NCBI RefSeq assembly: GCF_008122525.1 | Contig: NZ_VSRV01000001.1 | Coordinates: forward strand, 1,364,001 to 1,428,000 | DNA length: 64,000 bases | From: Marinomonas sp. IMCC 4694 | GTDB lineage: Bacteria; Pseudomonadota; Gammaproteobacteria; Pseudomonadales; Marinomonadaceae | Direction of reading: 5' to 3' | Shown here: piece by piece, positions 1-8,614 of the stretch | Numbering within the stretch: the first letter of the stretch is position 1 | How the letters are laid out: every line of letters begins with the position of its first letter | The notes under the pieces: model-generated | Databases searched by the model: none | Seen by the model: the letters and a program-made list of their open reading frames with translations, nothing else | Told to the model about the DNA's origin: nothing | Program-made: the position numbers and the translations under genes

Positions 1-495
1 GGGTTCTCCCTCATTGAGTTGATGTGCGTGCTCGCGATTATGAGCCTTTTAGCAGCCCTTGGTTCGGCGCATTTTTTGCGTGTTAGCCAACACACCCAAG
101 ATAAAAACACCCTCATTCTAGGTCGTCAATATTTAGCCGATGCATTAACACAAGCCCGTCAGCTGGCGGTGGTTAGTGGAAAAACGAGTTTCTTGTGTGG
201 TGGTTTGGTCTGTGATGGTCGTTGGTCGTCGGGGTTTACTTTGTATCAAACCGACTCGGTTCAAGGGCGTCGTGTGGTTCAAGAGCATGTGTATGAGGCG
301 CTGTTGCAGGTGGTTTGGCAAGGCTTTCCGACACAAAAAACACAGATTGAATTTCAGAGTAATGGCTTGTCAGGTTATCAAAATGGCACTTTTGCGTTTT
401 GTTTGGGAGCATGGCAGGCGGATTTAATTTTGAATCAAAGCGGACGTTTTTACACCACGGACCTGCAAAAAAAAGCCACAGGAGCGTGTCAATGA
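1..495 (+). CDS. FimT/GspH-like minor pilin (5' end outside window)
   Basis: The reading frame is open from base 1 and begins GFSLIELMCVLAIMSLLAAL, the class III prepilin motif: the Gly before the PilD cleavage site, a mature N-terminal Phe, Glu at +5, then a hydrophobic helix. Only the short leader peptide is missing. The C-terminal part carries several Cys (CGGLVC, FCLGAW), as in FimT/FimU/GspH head domains. It should be an inner-membrane-anchored minor pilin assembled into a type IV pilus or pseudopilus tip. Its stop overlaps the next start by 4 bp (ATGA), so it heads a coupled cluster of four prepilin-like genes. A type II secretion GspH role is the main alternative; the lengths of the following genes favour minor type IV pilins. 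Confidence 0.8.
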   Translation, partial: GFSLIELMCVLAIMSLLAALGSAHFLRVSQHTQDKNTLILGRQYLADALTQARQLAVVSGKTSFLCGGLVCDGRWSSGFTLYQTDSVQGRRVVQEHVYEALLQVVWQGFPTQKTQIEFQSNGLSGYQNGTFAFCLGAWQADLILNQSGRFYTTDLQKKATGACQ

Positions 496-860
496 TACGC
501 TTTAATAGGCTTTACACGCTTCGCCCGTTGCGCCAGCGAGGGTGGGTGATGATCGAGATGATCTTGTGTTTGGTGTTGTTTTCTGTGGTGCTGCACCTAG
601 CTCAACAACAAAACGAAAGCCATTGGCAGTCTATTCAGCTGGCGCAGCAAGCGCAAAAGCAAGCGGATAACGAGCTTAAGAAAAGGCGAATGGTGCAACT
701 CACCGGGTCTACAATCTGGCTAAAGCACGACCCCATCCCAACGGCACCGTACCCGAATTGTCAGCATTGTACGGACAGCGCGTTAAAAACGTGGTTTTTT
801 GCTTCCTTGTATCCGGCATCTGCGCCGGACGCCGTCGCCGAAGAGGAGCCTCAACCATGA
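492..860 (+). CDS. Minor pilin-like protein (PilV/GspI-like), 122 aa
   Basis: The chosen start is the ATG that overlaps the previous stop (ATGA). Upstream in-frame codons lie inside the first pilin gene and are unlikely starts. After about 16 residues rich in Arg comes a prepilin-type motif, QRGWVMIEMILCLVLFSVVL, with Gly-1 and Glu+5 followed by a hydrophobic helix and a polar Gln-rich amphipathic stretch. The head domain is very short, with a CxxC (NCQHC) and an acidic Pro tail. It is shorter than typical PilV and close to GspI. It overlaps the next gene by 4 bp, so translation is probably coupled. The family is inferred from position and motif only. Confidence 0.65.
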   Translation: MIRFNRLYTLRPLRQRGWVMIEMILCLVLFSVVLHLAQQQNESHWQSIQLAQQAQKQADNELKKRRMVQLTGSTIWLKHDPIPTAPYPNCQHCTDSALKTWFFASLYPASAPDAVAEEEPQP

Positions 861-1744
861 CATTCAAATATCAGCATCAGGGCAGTATTTTGATTGAGAT
901 GCTGGTGGCGTGCGTTTTGATCGCGATCTTTTTGCCTCTGCTGGTTGTGGCGTCCACGCGTTTGCAAGAACGTCACCGGCTTGCACAGGCCTACCAAGAT
1001 CAATTTGAGATAAAAGCGGCTATTGAGGCGCATTTTCAAGCGCAATGGGCGCGTTTAGTGCCGGCCAACTGCTATCCCGATGACACGGCTTTGTTGACTA
1101 TTGGGTCAGGAATGTCGCCACCGGTTCGTCTGGCGTCACGTAAGGTTGCTGAGTCGTCTGACTGGATCAAAGGCACCGATTACGGTTTATGTCGGCGCTC
1201 TCTTACTGTCCACGAAAATCCGTTAGAAGTGTCAATGGCGTGTCATTGGCGAGTGGGTGATCCAGTCGTTTTTTCCAGTTGTAACGCTGGCTTCTCTGGT
1301 CAACTGACTTACGTTAACAGCCGAGGTAACCGAAGTAGAATCGCGTTTGATGATGAGGATGTGATTGGGCAATCCGGTGTGATCGAAAGCCAAAATGGTT
1401 TTTATTGGTATCTTTCGCCCGGCAAAGATGGCCGTGAAGCGTTTTGGCGAACCCCAGCTGAGAGTGGCAATTCATTAGAGCTGTTTAATGGTATTGAGCG
1501 TGTGGCGATATTTGCGTTATTAGACGAAAATAATGACGGCTTAGTCGATGCTTTAGGCGCAAGTTACGGTGATGTTTCGTTAAAAAAACTGCGCGGTTTA
1601 TGGGTGGAATATCAATATCATTTGCGTGACTGTGGTGTCCAGAAAATGACACTGTCCATGCGCGAGTATGTTTCGATGAGAGGAGAGACGTGGTCATATT
1701 TTGCGCCGTGTCAGGGCGTGGGTAATCAGATAATTATTTTTTAA
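857..1744 (+). CDS. PilW/GspJ-like minor pilin, 295 aa
   Basis: The start at 857 has a GAGGAG-type ribosome site just upstream and overlaps the previous stop by 4 bp. The N-terminus holds a prepilin motif (QGSILIEMLVACVLIAIFLP: Gly-1, Glu+5, hydrophobic helix) and then an amphipathic coiled segment. The head domain is long and has several Cys spread over residues 70-160, as in PilW-type minor pilins. Length fits PilW (about 270-330 aa) better than GspJ. It is likely a component of the pilus-tip priming complex. No PilY1 adhesin gene follows, which is unusual for a minor pilin operon. Confidence 0.6.
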   Translation: MTFKYQHQGSILIEMLVACVLIAIFLPLLVVASTRLQERHRLAQAYQDQFEIKAAIEAHFQAQWARLVPANCYPDDTALLTIGSGMSPPVRLASRKVAESSDWIKGTDYGLCRRSLTVHENPLEVSMACHWRVGDPVVFSSCNAGFSGQLTYVNSRGNRSRIAFDDEDVIGQSGVIESQNGFYWYLSPGKDGREAFWRTPAESGNSLELFNGIERVAIFALLDENNDGLVDALGASYGDVSLKKLRGLWVEYQYHLRDCGVQKMTLSMREYVSMRGETWSYFAPCQGVGNQIIIF

Positions 1745-1770
1745 AATAGGAGTGAAAACACGAGGGGCTT

Positions 1771-2229
1771 ATGAGGAAACGTATTGTGTTACATGCAACA
1801 CCACGGGGATGGGTGTCTTTGCCTATTATTGCGGTGCTGTTGGCCGTATCGACCCTGTCGTTTCGTTATCAAGACAGTGTGATGGCGTCTTACCAGTGGC
1901 GAGGGCAATTAAGCGATGTCAACGAAGCGCAGCAGATATGGATCGACTTCCAAGAGCAATTTGTGCGTGCACCTCGTTTTATGGATTCGGTATCAAGGGG
2001 GTGCCAAGGGTTTTGTCGCTTGACAGACAGTCAGTTCACCGAGTACGAAAAAATAGGGTCATCCAAGGAAGGGGGGAGTGGCCTTTTTTATCAGTGGAAT
2101 CGCTACGAAAAAGCCGATACCACCATGGTGTATCGGCTCTGTGGTTCTCAGAATCAGCGCCAATACCAGTGTTGGTGGTGGCAAGACCATCGTTTGATGT
2201 CAGCCGGTTGGGTCAGTGCTTCTGATTAA
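1771..2229 (+). CDS. PilX/GspK-like minor pilin, 152 aa
   Basis: This ORF starts after a GAGGGG ribosome site 26 bp past the previous gene. The N-terminus reads PRGWVSLPIIAVLLAVSTLS: a prepilin-like Gly and hydrophobic helix with Pro where Glu+5 would be. Loss of Glu5 is known for tip-located GspK/PilX-type subunits. The rest has two Cys pairs (GCQGFC, and a C...C pair near the Trp-rich end). An overlapping frame (1752-2225) was rejected because it lacks the prepilin motif. Its last 17 bp overlap the convergent gene on the other strand. It is the last gene of the pilin set visible here. Confidence 0.55.
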   Translation: MRKRIVLHATPRGWVSLPIIAVLLAVSTLSFRYQDSVMASYQWRGQLSDVNEAQQIWIDFQEQFVRAPRFMDSVSRGCQGFCRLTDSQFTEYEKIGSSKEGGSGLFYQWNRYEKADTTMVYRLCGSQNQRQYQCWWWQDHRLMSAGWVSASD

Positions 2230-2473
2230 AGGCTTTTAAATGTTCAGCGCTACAAAACGCTCGAGCTTCTTGGTCATGAATAGCATGGGAGCGGGGCATA
2301 AACGTTTTGCATTCTAGGCAGCGCACCATTCTTTCTTGCGACTCGTCTTTTTGGGTTGACTCTGTGTTTTGGGCTTTCTCTGGCGATTTCCTCCCTGTAA
2401 AACGCACGAATTGGCGATATAACCACCAACCAATAAAAAAAATAGCAACAAAAACGATCAAACGTACCATCAT
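2213..2473 (-). CDS. PP0621-like small membrane-anchored zinc-ribbon protein, 86 aa
   Basis: Residues 1-20 form a single transmembrane segment (MMVRLIVFVAIFFIGWWLY). A charged linker of about 30 residues follows, then a metal-binding-like module CLECKTFMPRSHAI...FCSAEH with a CxxC and a single later Cys plus His residues. This matches a small conserved gammaproteobacterial family usually labelled PP0621, of unknown function. The start has AGGTAA upstream at suitable distance. It is convergent with the pilin cluster (17 bp overlap of 3' ends) and divergent from nadE, so it is probably transcribed alone. Confidence 0.7.
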   Translation of the reverse strand: MMVRLIVFVAIFFIGWWLYRQFVRFTGRKSPEKAQNTESTQKDESQERMVRCLECKTFMPRSHAIHDQEARAFCSAEHLKAFNQKH

Positions 2474-2546
2474 ATACTTTACCTAGCTTGGCTTATTCCA
2501 GACAATAACGAGCATATTCTAACAGAGTCCACGAGATAGCAACTGT

Positions 2547-4184
2547 ATGACATTACGAATTGCAATGGCCCAGCTGGACATGCTGGTCGGCGACATTAAG
2601 AGCAACACCCAGTCAGTCATAAAGGCGGCCCATAAAGCACGCGACGAAGAACACGCCGATGTGGTGGTGTTTCCTGAGTTAACCTTGATGGGATATCCTC
2701 CGGAAGATTTACTACTGCGCTCAAGTTTAGATCAGCGTATTGAAGCGGCGTTGGCTACGATGATGACAGAGATTCGTGACATTTATGTGGTAGTCGGTTA
2801 CCCGCGTCGCATAGATGGTGAATTATTCAATTGCGCTGGGGTGATTTACCAAGGCCAATTGTTGTTGGAATACGCCAAGCAAAAGTTGCCCAATTTCTTG
2901 GTCTTCGACGACAAACGTTATTTCAGTGAAGGCCAGGTTGCGGGCATTGTTGACCTAAAAGGGGTGAAAGTGGGCTTGAGCATCTGCGAAGATATTTGGC
3001 ACCCTGAACCCATTGCTCAAGCGAAAGAAGCGGGCGCTGAGCTGATTTTGAATCTTAACGCGTCGCCTTATCACACAGAAAAAATGGGCGAACGTGAAGC
3101 CTTGCTGCATCAACGTGCAACCGAAGTGGGCTTACCCATTGTGTATGTTAATTACATGGGCGCACAAGATGAGCTTGTTTATGAAGGTGGCTCTTTTGTG
3201 GTCAATGCCAAAGGCGTGAAAACTCAGCAAGCGCCTTGGTTTGAATCTGGCTTGTATTGTGTTGATATGATGGTCGATCAAAGCCAATCCAGTAAAGTGT
3301 CGCCGGTTGCAGGAGTGATTGCGCCGGCGATGGGGCTTGAAGCCAGTGTTTACCAAGCCATGGTGCTGGGACTTAGAGATTACATCACAAAAAACCGTTT
3401 TAAAGGCATAGTATTGGGGTTGAGTGGTGGCATTGACTCCGCTTTGTCGCTTGCCGTGGCAGTAGACGCCATCGGTGCAGACCGAGTGCAAGCCGTGATG
3501 ATGCCTTACACCTACACCTCTTCTATCAGCTTGCACGACGCCGAAGAAGAGGCAAATTTGTTGGGTGTAAAATACAGCGTTTTGCCGATTGAATCTATGG
3601 TGTCGGCGTTTACTGATGTGCTAGCACCCGAGTTTGACGGCTATGCAAAAGACACCACAGAGGAAAACTTACAAGCCCGCACCCGTGGCGTAGTTTTGAT
3701 GGCGATTTCCAACAAAAAAGGCTTAATGGTACTAACAACCGGCAACAAAAGTGAAATGGCGGTGGGCTACGCCACCTTATATGGCGACATGGTGGGCGGC
3801 TATTCGGTGTTAAAAGACGTGTTTAAAACTCTCGTGTTTAAACTGTGCCGATATCGCAATACATTAGGTTATGTGATCCCTGAGCGGGTTATAACACGCC
3901 CACCATCGGCGGAACTCGCACCCGATCAAAAAGACGAGGATTCGTTACCAAGCTACGACATTTTGGACGAGATTCTTCGTTTGTACATAGAAGAAGACCA
4001 AAGTGCCGACGCCATTTTGGCGACAAAAAAGTTCGACCGAGAAACCGTGTACCGCGTCCTTCGCTTGGTTGACGTGAACGAGTATAAGCGTCGCCAAGCA
4101 CCAACGGGTGTTCGCATAACGGCACGCGGTTTTGGTCGTGACCGTCGTTATCCTATTACCAATGGCTGGCATATTGGGGAATAG
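2547..4184 (+). CDS. nadE: Glutamine-dependent NAD+ synthetase
   Basis: Catalyses the last step of NAD+ synthesis, amidating nicotinate adenine dinucleotide with glutamine-derived ammonia and ATP. Residues 1-260 are a nitrilase-type glutaminase domain with the expected Glu44 (FPELTLMGYP), Lys around 113 (KQKLPNF) and Cys147 (LSICEDIWHP). Residues about 270-545 are the ATP-pyrophosphatase synthetase domain with the P-loop SGGIDS at 293-298 and the family signature TTGNKSEMAVGYATLYGDM. The 545-residue length is normal for the two-domain bacterial form. The ribosome site is weak. It stands alone, divergent from the PP0621-like gene. Confidence 0.96.
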   Translation: MTLRIAMAQLDMLVGDIKSNTQSVIKAAHKARDEEHADVVVFPELTLMGYPPEDLLLRSSLDQRIEAALATMMTEIRDIYVVVGYPRRIDGELFNCAGVIYQGQLLLEYAKQKLPNFLVFDDKRYFSEGQVAGIVDLKGVKVGLSICEDIWHPEPIAQAKEAGAELILNLNASPYHTEKMGEREALLHQRATEVGLPIVYVNYMGAQDELVYEGGSFVVNAKGVKTQQAPWFESGLYCVDMMVDQSQSSKVSPVAGVIAPAMGLEASVYQAMVLGLRDYITKNRFKGIVLGLSGGIDSALSLAVAVDAIGADRVQAVMMPYTYTSSISLHDAEEEANLLGVKYSVLPIESMVSAFTDVLAPEFDGYAKDTTEENLQARTRGVVLMAISNKKGLMVLTTGNKSEMAVGYATLYGDMVGGYSVLKDVFKTLVFKLCRYRNTLGYVIPERVITRPPSAELAPDQKDEDSLPSYDILDEILRLYIEEDQSADAILATKKFDRETVYRVLRLVDVNEYKRRQAPTGVRITARGFGRDRRYPITNGWHIGE

Positions 4185-4360
4185 TGTTATTCATTTTTCC
4201 ACTTATTTGATCTAAGTCGTAAAACGGCCCATTAACACAGCTTTTGCTGTACAAGCAATGTACTATATTAGTTTGTATTTATGTTGTCGTTAGAGTATTT
4301 ACGATTTATAAAACGGATGCATCTCAATCGATGTGTTAGCACAGAATAAGGTAGGAAAAC

Positions 4361-5674
4361 ATGGTCATCAGTCGACGTAATTTACTTATTTCGGGGGCTA
4401 CATTAGGCGCCGCTTCTGCCGCAAGTTTTTTGAGCTGGGAGCTGAGCAAGCAAGATACCAATGCTCGGGTCGTTGTCGTAGGCGGCGGCGCGGCGGGTAT
4501 TGCCATCGCTAATAAATTGCAAATGTACCTTAATGGGGTGCGTATTACGGTTGTCGACCCTCGTCCTTATCACTGGTATCAACCAGGTCAGACGCTTTTG
4601 TTAGCGGGTGTGTATGACAACAAAGAGGATGTGATTAGTCCTAATAAGCAGTATCTGAATGCAGATATACGCTGGATAGAAGACCAAGTAACAGAGTTTG
4701 ACCCTGACAATAATCAGGTACTGACCGGTCAAAGTGGTCGGTTGGATTATGATTATTTGATTGTATCGACCGGCCTAGAGCTGCGCTACGACTTAATCGA
4801 AGGGCTGGATCCAGATCAAATCGGACAAGATGGTATATCAAGCATTTATCACAGCCCTGAGGCAGGCTTAGCCAGTCACCGACAGGCCATGAAGTTTGCC
4901 CAATCTGGTGGTGGTAAAGGCATTTTTACGCGTCCCCATGGGGCGATGAAATGTGCAGGGGCTCCCATGAAAGCCACCAATTTAGTGGAATATTTCGTTC
5001 GTCAGGCCGGTCAGCGTGAGCGTTTTCAGATGGATTACATGACCGCCGAAAACGTTTTGTTTAGTGTGAAGGTATTTGATGCCCGTTTGCAAGAAATTTG
5101 GCAAGAAAGGCAAATAGCGCACCATTATGAACACGAGCTAAAAGCCATAAATAGCCAAACTAAGCAGGCTTGGTTTGGTACTAAAGAAGGTGGGACGATC
5201 GAAACATCTTGGGATTTTATTCATATTTCTCCCCCTATGTCTGCAATCCCCGTGGTGCGTCATTCACCCTTAGCGAATAATTCAGATTTTAAGGGTTACT
5301 TAGACGTAGATAAGTATACGTTGCAGCACAAGCGTTACCCTAATGTGTTTGGTTTGGGTGACACTGTGGGAACGCCCGTTGGCAAGACCGCGGCGTCGGT
5401 GAAATCACAATTGCCTGTTGTTGCGACGAATCTAACCGCCTTAATCCGCGAAGAAGCCTTACCTGCTCAATGGGATGGTTACACCTCTTGTCCAATGATT
5501 TTAGATGTGGGTCATGCTATGTTATGGGAGTTTGACTACACTTTACAGCCAGTTACTGCTTTGCCTTTTGAAGTCGTTGATCCGCTAAAGGAAAGTAAAT
5601 TATCTTGGGTGATGGAAAAATCTTTACTCAGGCCCATTTACGACGTAATGCTCGAAGGCTATACCCCGATTTAA
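4361..5674 (+). CDS. Tat-exported sulfide:quinone oxidoreductase-like flavoprotein
   Basis: The N-terminus has a twin-arginine signal (SRRNLLISG, Arg5-Arg6, then a hydrophobic stretch to about 26), so it is probably folded with FAD in the cytoplasm and exported. The FAD-binding Rossmann motif VVVVGGGAAGIAIA is at 37-50. Cys198 sits in KCAGAP, the signature of type II (SQRDL-like) sulfide:quinone reductases, and a second Cys at 377 lies where the partner redox Cys is expected. It is likely to oxidise sulfide and pass electrons to quinone. Family SQRs usually lack a cleavable signal, so the Tat leader is notable; a flavocytochrome-c sulfide dehydrogenase-like role is the alternative. No cytochrome gene is adjacent. 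Confidence 0.8.
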   Translation: MVISRRNLLISGATLGAASAASFLSWELSKQDTNARVVVVGGGAAGIAIANKLQMYLNGVRITVVDPRPYHWYQPGQTLLLAGVYDNKEDVISPNKQYLNADIRWIEDQVTEFDPDNNQVLTGQSGRLDYDYLIVSTGLELRYDLIEGLDPDQIGQDGISSIYHSPEAGLASHRQAMKFAQSGGGKGIFTRPHGAMKCAGAPMKATNLVEYFVRQAGQRERFQMDYMTAENVLFSVKVFDARLQEIWQERQIAHHYEHELKAINSQTKQAWFGTKEGGTIETSWDFIHISPPMSAIPVVRHSPLANNSDFKGYLDVDKYTLQHKRYPNVFGLGDTVGTPVGKTAASVKSQLPVVATNLTALIREEALPAQWDGYTSCPMILDVGHAMLWEFDYTLQPVTALPFEVVDPLKESKLSWVMEKSLLRPIYDVMLEGYTPI

Positions 5675-5687
5675 TGTCGCGATTGGT

Positions 5688-5710
5688 CACAATATGGCTG
5701 ACATATTGTG
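5688..5710. other. Inverted repeat downstream of the SQR-like gene
   Basis: A perfect 9-bp stem (CACAATATG / CATATTGTG) with a 5-base loop lies 14 bp after the stop. It has no T tract, so it is not a convincing intrinsic terminator. It could protect the mRNA end or be a protein-binding palindrome. Confidence 0.35.
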
Positions 5711-5791
5711 AGTTCACAGGGCATAGTATTTAGGCATTTTAACCGCTCGGTGTCTTGTTGATTTAAAAAGAGTGGACTTAGGAGAAACGTA

Positions 5792-6277
5792 ATGGAAAAC
5801 GTAATGGAAAACAAATCAAAGCTCATATTAGCCGCATCACTTCTGTGTCTATCTACTATTCCAACGGTTCACGCAGAGACATTGGTGTCTGCTAAAGATC
5901 CAGACAGTATCTTAAACATAGCAAGAGGTTTTGGTTACGCTCAACTAGAAACTGACTCTCAAGGCGACCCAAAGATATCAGGTCGAATAGATGGGGTTAG
6001 ATATGGTATTTATTTTTATGGGTGTAACGGTGGTGCAAATTGCAATGATGTACAGTTTGCAACAGGCTGGAGCGGGGAAAATGTTTCTCTTGACGACATA
6101 AACGAATGGAATAGAACACAAAGATATGGCAAAGCCTACCTTGATGGTGATGGTGACCCTCGTTTGGAGTTAGTGGTGAACACAGCCTACGGCGTGACAG
6201 CTAAAAACTTTGGGGACACACTCGATTGGTGGTCCAAGGTCATGAAAAAGTTTAACCAAAGTGTATTGGGTAATTAA
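5792..6277 (+). CDS. Exported YbjN-domain protein, 161 aa
   Basis: A Sec signal peptide (about residues 8-29, ending VHA before ETL) is followed by a YbjN-like domain of about 130 residues (Pfam YbjN family; small alpha/beta proteins of unclear function). The start has AGGAG seven bases upstream. The first seven codons contain a 12-bp tandem duplication (ATGGAAAACGTA, then ATGGAAAAC), giving two possible in-frame starts. The ribosome-site spacing favours the first. It is a single gene following the SQR-like gene at 117 bp; a link to it is not shown. Confidence 0.7.
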   Translation: MENVMENKSKLILAASLLCLSTIPTVHAETLVSAKDPDSILNIARGFGYAQLETDSQGDPKISGRIDGVRYGIYFYGCNGGANCNDVQFATGWSGENVSLDDINEWNRTQRYGKAYLDGDGDPRLELVVNTAYGVTAKNFGDTLDWWSKVMKKFNQSVLGN

Positions 6278-6320
6278 TCGGTAATTTAGACACAGTCGAT
6301 ATCACGCCGATCTTAAAAGT

Positions 6321-6470
6321 GGCGTGTTTCACTCGGTCACGGCGTGGTATCGACGCGTCATATTGTGCATGCGCCACGGTCTTTCATACGGCCAATGGAA
6401 ACGAACGTCTTTACATGATGCCCTAGGGTGCCAAGACGGTGTTGTGGCAACTGAGCTTTCCTATCCCAGA
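6321..6470 (+). pseudogene. Decayed, internally deleted copy of the FAD monooxygenase gene at 10421-11875
   Basis: Two blocks read collinearly with the intact gene. Bases 6321-6370 match 10841-10891 with only a few changes (shared core ACGGCGTGGTATCGAC). Bases 6372-6470 match 11293-11391 (shared GTGGCAACTGAGCTTTCCTA). About 400 bp of the parent gene are missing at the junction. Mismatches and stops leave no usable reading frame. The right end runs into the last codons of the convergent GGDEF-EAL gene, whose stop lies at 6461. This is a relic of a past duplication or local rearrangement around the 6.5-10.4 kb operon. Confidence 0.8.
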
Positions 6471-8533
6471 TCGAGTTTTTGGTACTGTTTTTTTGCTCTG
6501 GCAACCGCGTGTGCGACTTGGCCTAGCGGGACACTTTCACTGAAGTAAAACCCTTGTAAAACGTCGCAGCCTCGATCGATAAGGTATTGCGCTTGTTCTG
6601 GGCTCTCTACGCCTTCACAGCAGGTGGCTGAGCCTATGTTGTTTGATAGTTCTAAAATCGTGTCTAGCACCATTTTGTCACGGGCATTATTTTGGGCGTT
6701 GGCAATAAAATGCTGGTCTATTTTTAGGGTGTCAATGTCAATACGAGTGAGGTAACTCAGTGAAGAAAAGCCAGTCCCGAAGTCGTCGAGCGCGATGGTA
6801 GCCCCCATATTTTTAACGAACGAGCAAAAACTGTTGGCGGCTTTGAAATCATAAAGGTAGCTTGATTCGGTCAGCTCAAATTGTAAGTGTTGGGTAATAT
6901 TGGGGTGTTGTTGTATTAGTTGGGCAATAAATTTTTCCAATTTTTGATCTTTTAAATCCAATGAAGAAATGTTTACGGATATTTCTACATTCTCCTGGGT
7001 CGATGCACGAAGGTTGTCTAGGTCTGTGATGACTTGTTTAATGACCCATTCGGTGATGTGAGTGATCATGCCGCAGGATTCCGCTATCGGGATAAATTCA
7101 GAAGGCATGATAAAGCCCAGTTCGGCACTGTCCCAACGAATAAGCGCTTCCAAGCCTTGGATTTCTCCCGCAGCAGTGATTTTGGGCTGATATTGCAGAA
7201 ACATTTCTTTGTGTTGTAAGGCGTAGGCAATGGAGCTTGAGATCTGTGATCGACGTAGGGCTTTTTTGAGCATGTCTTTGTTAAATAGGGTGGCACTGCC
7301 TTTCGCCTGTTTTTTAGAGTGGTACATGGCAATGTCAGCAAAATTGATCAGATTTTCTAGGTCATATTCGGCTTCGTCCAGAAAAGCGATACCAATGCTT
7401 ACACCCGTGTTAATGCTCCAATGATCGATTTTAATAGGCTCTTTGACTCGGTGTATAATGTCTTCGGCAACCTGCACTGCGTCGCTTTTTTTGGTCAGTT
7501 TGGGCAGCACAATTACAAACTCATCACCCGCTAAACGGGCTAATACAGCGCCACTGTTTAACATTCCTTTAATCAGCACTCCCAACCGCACCAATAATTT
7601 ATCCCCAATATCGTGACCCATTCGATCATTGACCCCTTTAAAACCATCGACATCAAAGTACAAAATCGCCAGATTAGAAGAGTGCTGCTGTGATAGGGCG
7701 ATGTTTTCTTGTAACCAAGACATAACATACCGTCGGTTAGGAAGGCCCGTCAGTTGGTCATTGTTGGCAAGTTGGTACATGGTTTCACGTTGTCTGCGTA
7801 GCTGGGTGTTTTTACTGACATTGGATTGGATTTCTTGGTTAATTTGTTTTAATAAACCGTTAATATCCTGAGCCAAGGTCGCGACTTCGTCAGAGCCTGT
7901 GATGGTAAACTGCATGGTATATTGTTTGCTCTTACTGGCTTCACGGGTAAAGCTGGAGAGCCTAACCAGAGGGTCGAGTAAGCGTTTAATCGTCGATAAA
8001 ATGGTGGTGAGCCCGATGAGCATGATGATCGCCAGCAAGGGCAGCGATAAGGTGATGAGTTCATATCGACTTTGTGCAATGGGCTGTTGGTAGTCGTGAG
8101 CGACCAAAATATACCCGCTAATGTTGTCTTTTTCGCCGATGATACTCACCGAATACGCCGTTTTGTCCAAAATAGACACGCCAAGGGTCAAGGTCTTTGG
8201 GTCGATTTGTGAGGGCAGTAAATACTCTGAAAGATCGTGGCTTGGATTGGTTTCGAGATAATTGGGGTGAATGTACTGCTCGAAGGCATGCCAGTTTGCA
8301 TCGTATAAAATGGAGTACTTAATATGATGATATCGGTCGAATCTGAGCAGGGCGCTTTTGATCAAGAAAGGATCGTTGTTGTCAGCGTACACCAGCAATA
8401 AGTCGTCCGCCGTGTTGGCGGTTAAGGCGGCGAGATTTTCTGTGACAGAGTCAGAATAAATGATCTCGTGTTCATTCAAAGAGACAAAGAACACGGTCAA
8501 GGCGGAACTAATAATAGACACCGCACCGATCAT
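6461..8533 (-). CDS. Membrane GGDEF-EAL c-di-GMP turnover protein with HAMP domain
   Basis: An N-terminal transmembrane helix (about 1-20), a periplasmic sensor of about 130 residues with no recognised fold, a second helix around 158-182 and a HAMP region lead into a GGDEF domain and a C-terminal EAL domain. The cyclase signature is AGDEF, an accepted active variant. EAL residues look complete: EALIRW, ISSLDL, ELTESS and LDDFGTGFSS. So both synthesis and hydrolysis of c-di-GMP are possible. It is the third gene of a leftward operon with a porin and a small phosphate-binding-like protein, 81 bp after the latter. The ATG start has AAGG 11 bases upstream. An in-frame ATT at 8566, eight bases after AAGGA, would add a positively charged leader. 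Confidence 0.9.
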   Translation of the reverse strand: MIGAVSIISSALTVFFVSLNEHEIIYSDSVTENLAALTANTADDLLLVYADNNDPFLIKSALLRFDRYHHIKYSILYDANWHAFEQYIHPNYLETNPSHDLSEYLLPSQIDPKTLTLGVSILDKTAYSVSIIGEKDNISGYILVAHDYQQPIAQSRYELITLSLPLLAIIMLIGLTTILSTIKRLLDPLVRLSSFTREASKSKQYTMQFTITGSDEVATLAQDINGLLKQINQEIQSNVSKNTQLRRQRETMYQLANNDQLTGLPNRRYVMSWLQENIALSQQHSSNLAILYFDVDGFKGVNDRMGHDIGDKLLVRLGVLIKGMLNSGAVLARLAGDEFVIVLPKLTKKSDAVQVAEDIIHRVKEPIKIDHWSINTGVSIGIAFLDEAEYDLENLINFADIAMYHSKKQAKGSATLFNKDMLKKALRRSQISSSIAYALQHKEMFLQYQPKITAAGEIQGLEALIRWDSAELGFIMPSEFIPIAESCGMITHITEWVIKQVITDLDNLRASTQENVEISVNISSLDLKDQKLEKFIAQLIQQHPNITQHLQFELTESSYLYDFKAANSFCSFVKNMGATIALDDFGTGFSSLSYLTRIDIDTLKIDQHFIANAQNNARDKMVLDTILELSNNIGSATCCEGVESPEQAQYLIDRGCDVLQGFYFSESVPLGQVAHAVARAKKQYQKLDLG

Positions 8534-8614
8534 TAAAAATTTTGCCTTAATACCGAACTTAATAATACTAAATGTCCTTATTTACGTCTTTCGCGTTAGC
8601 GCTGTTTGCCATGG

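Noticed and set aside
1752..2225. Alternative reading frame over the fourth pilin gene
   Set aside because: It lacks the prepilin motif, signal or membrane helix seen in the 1771-2229 frame.
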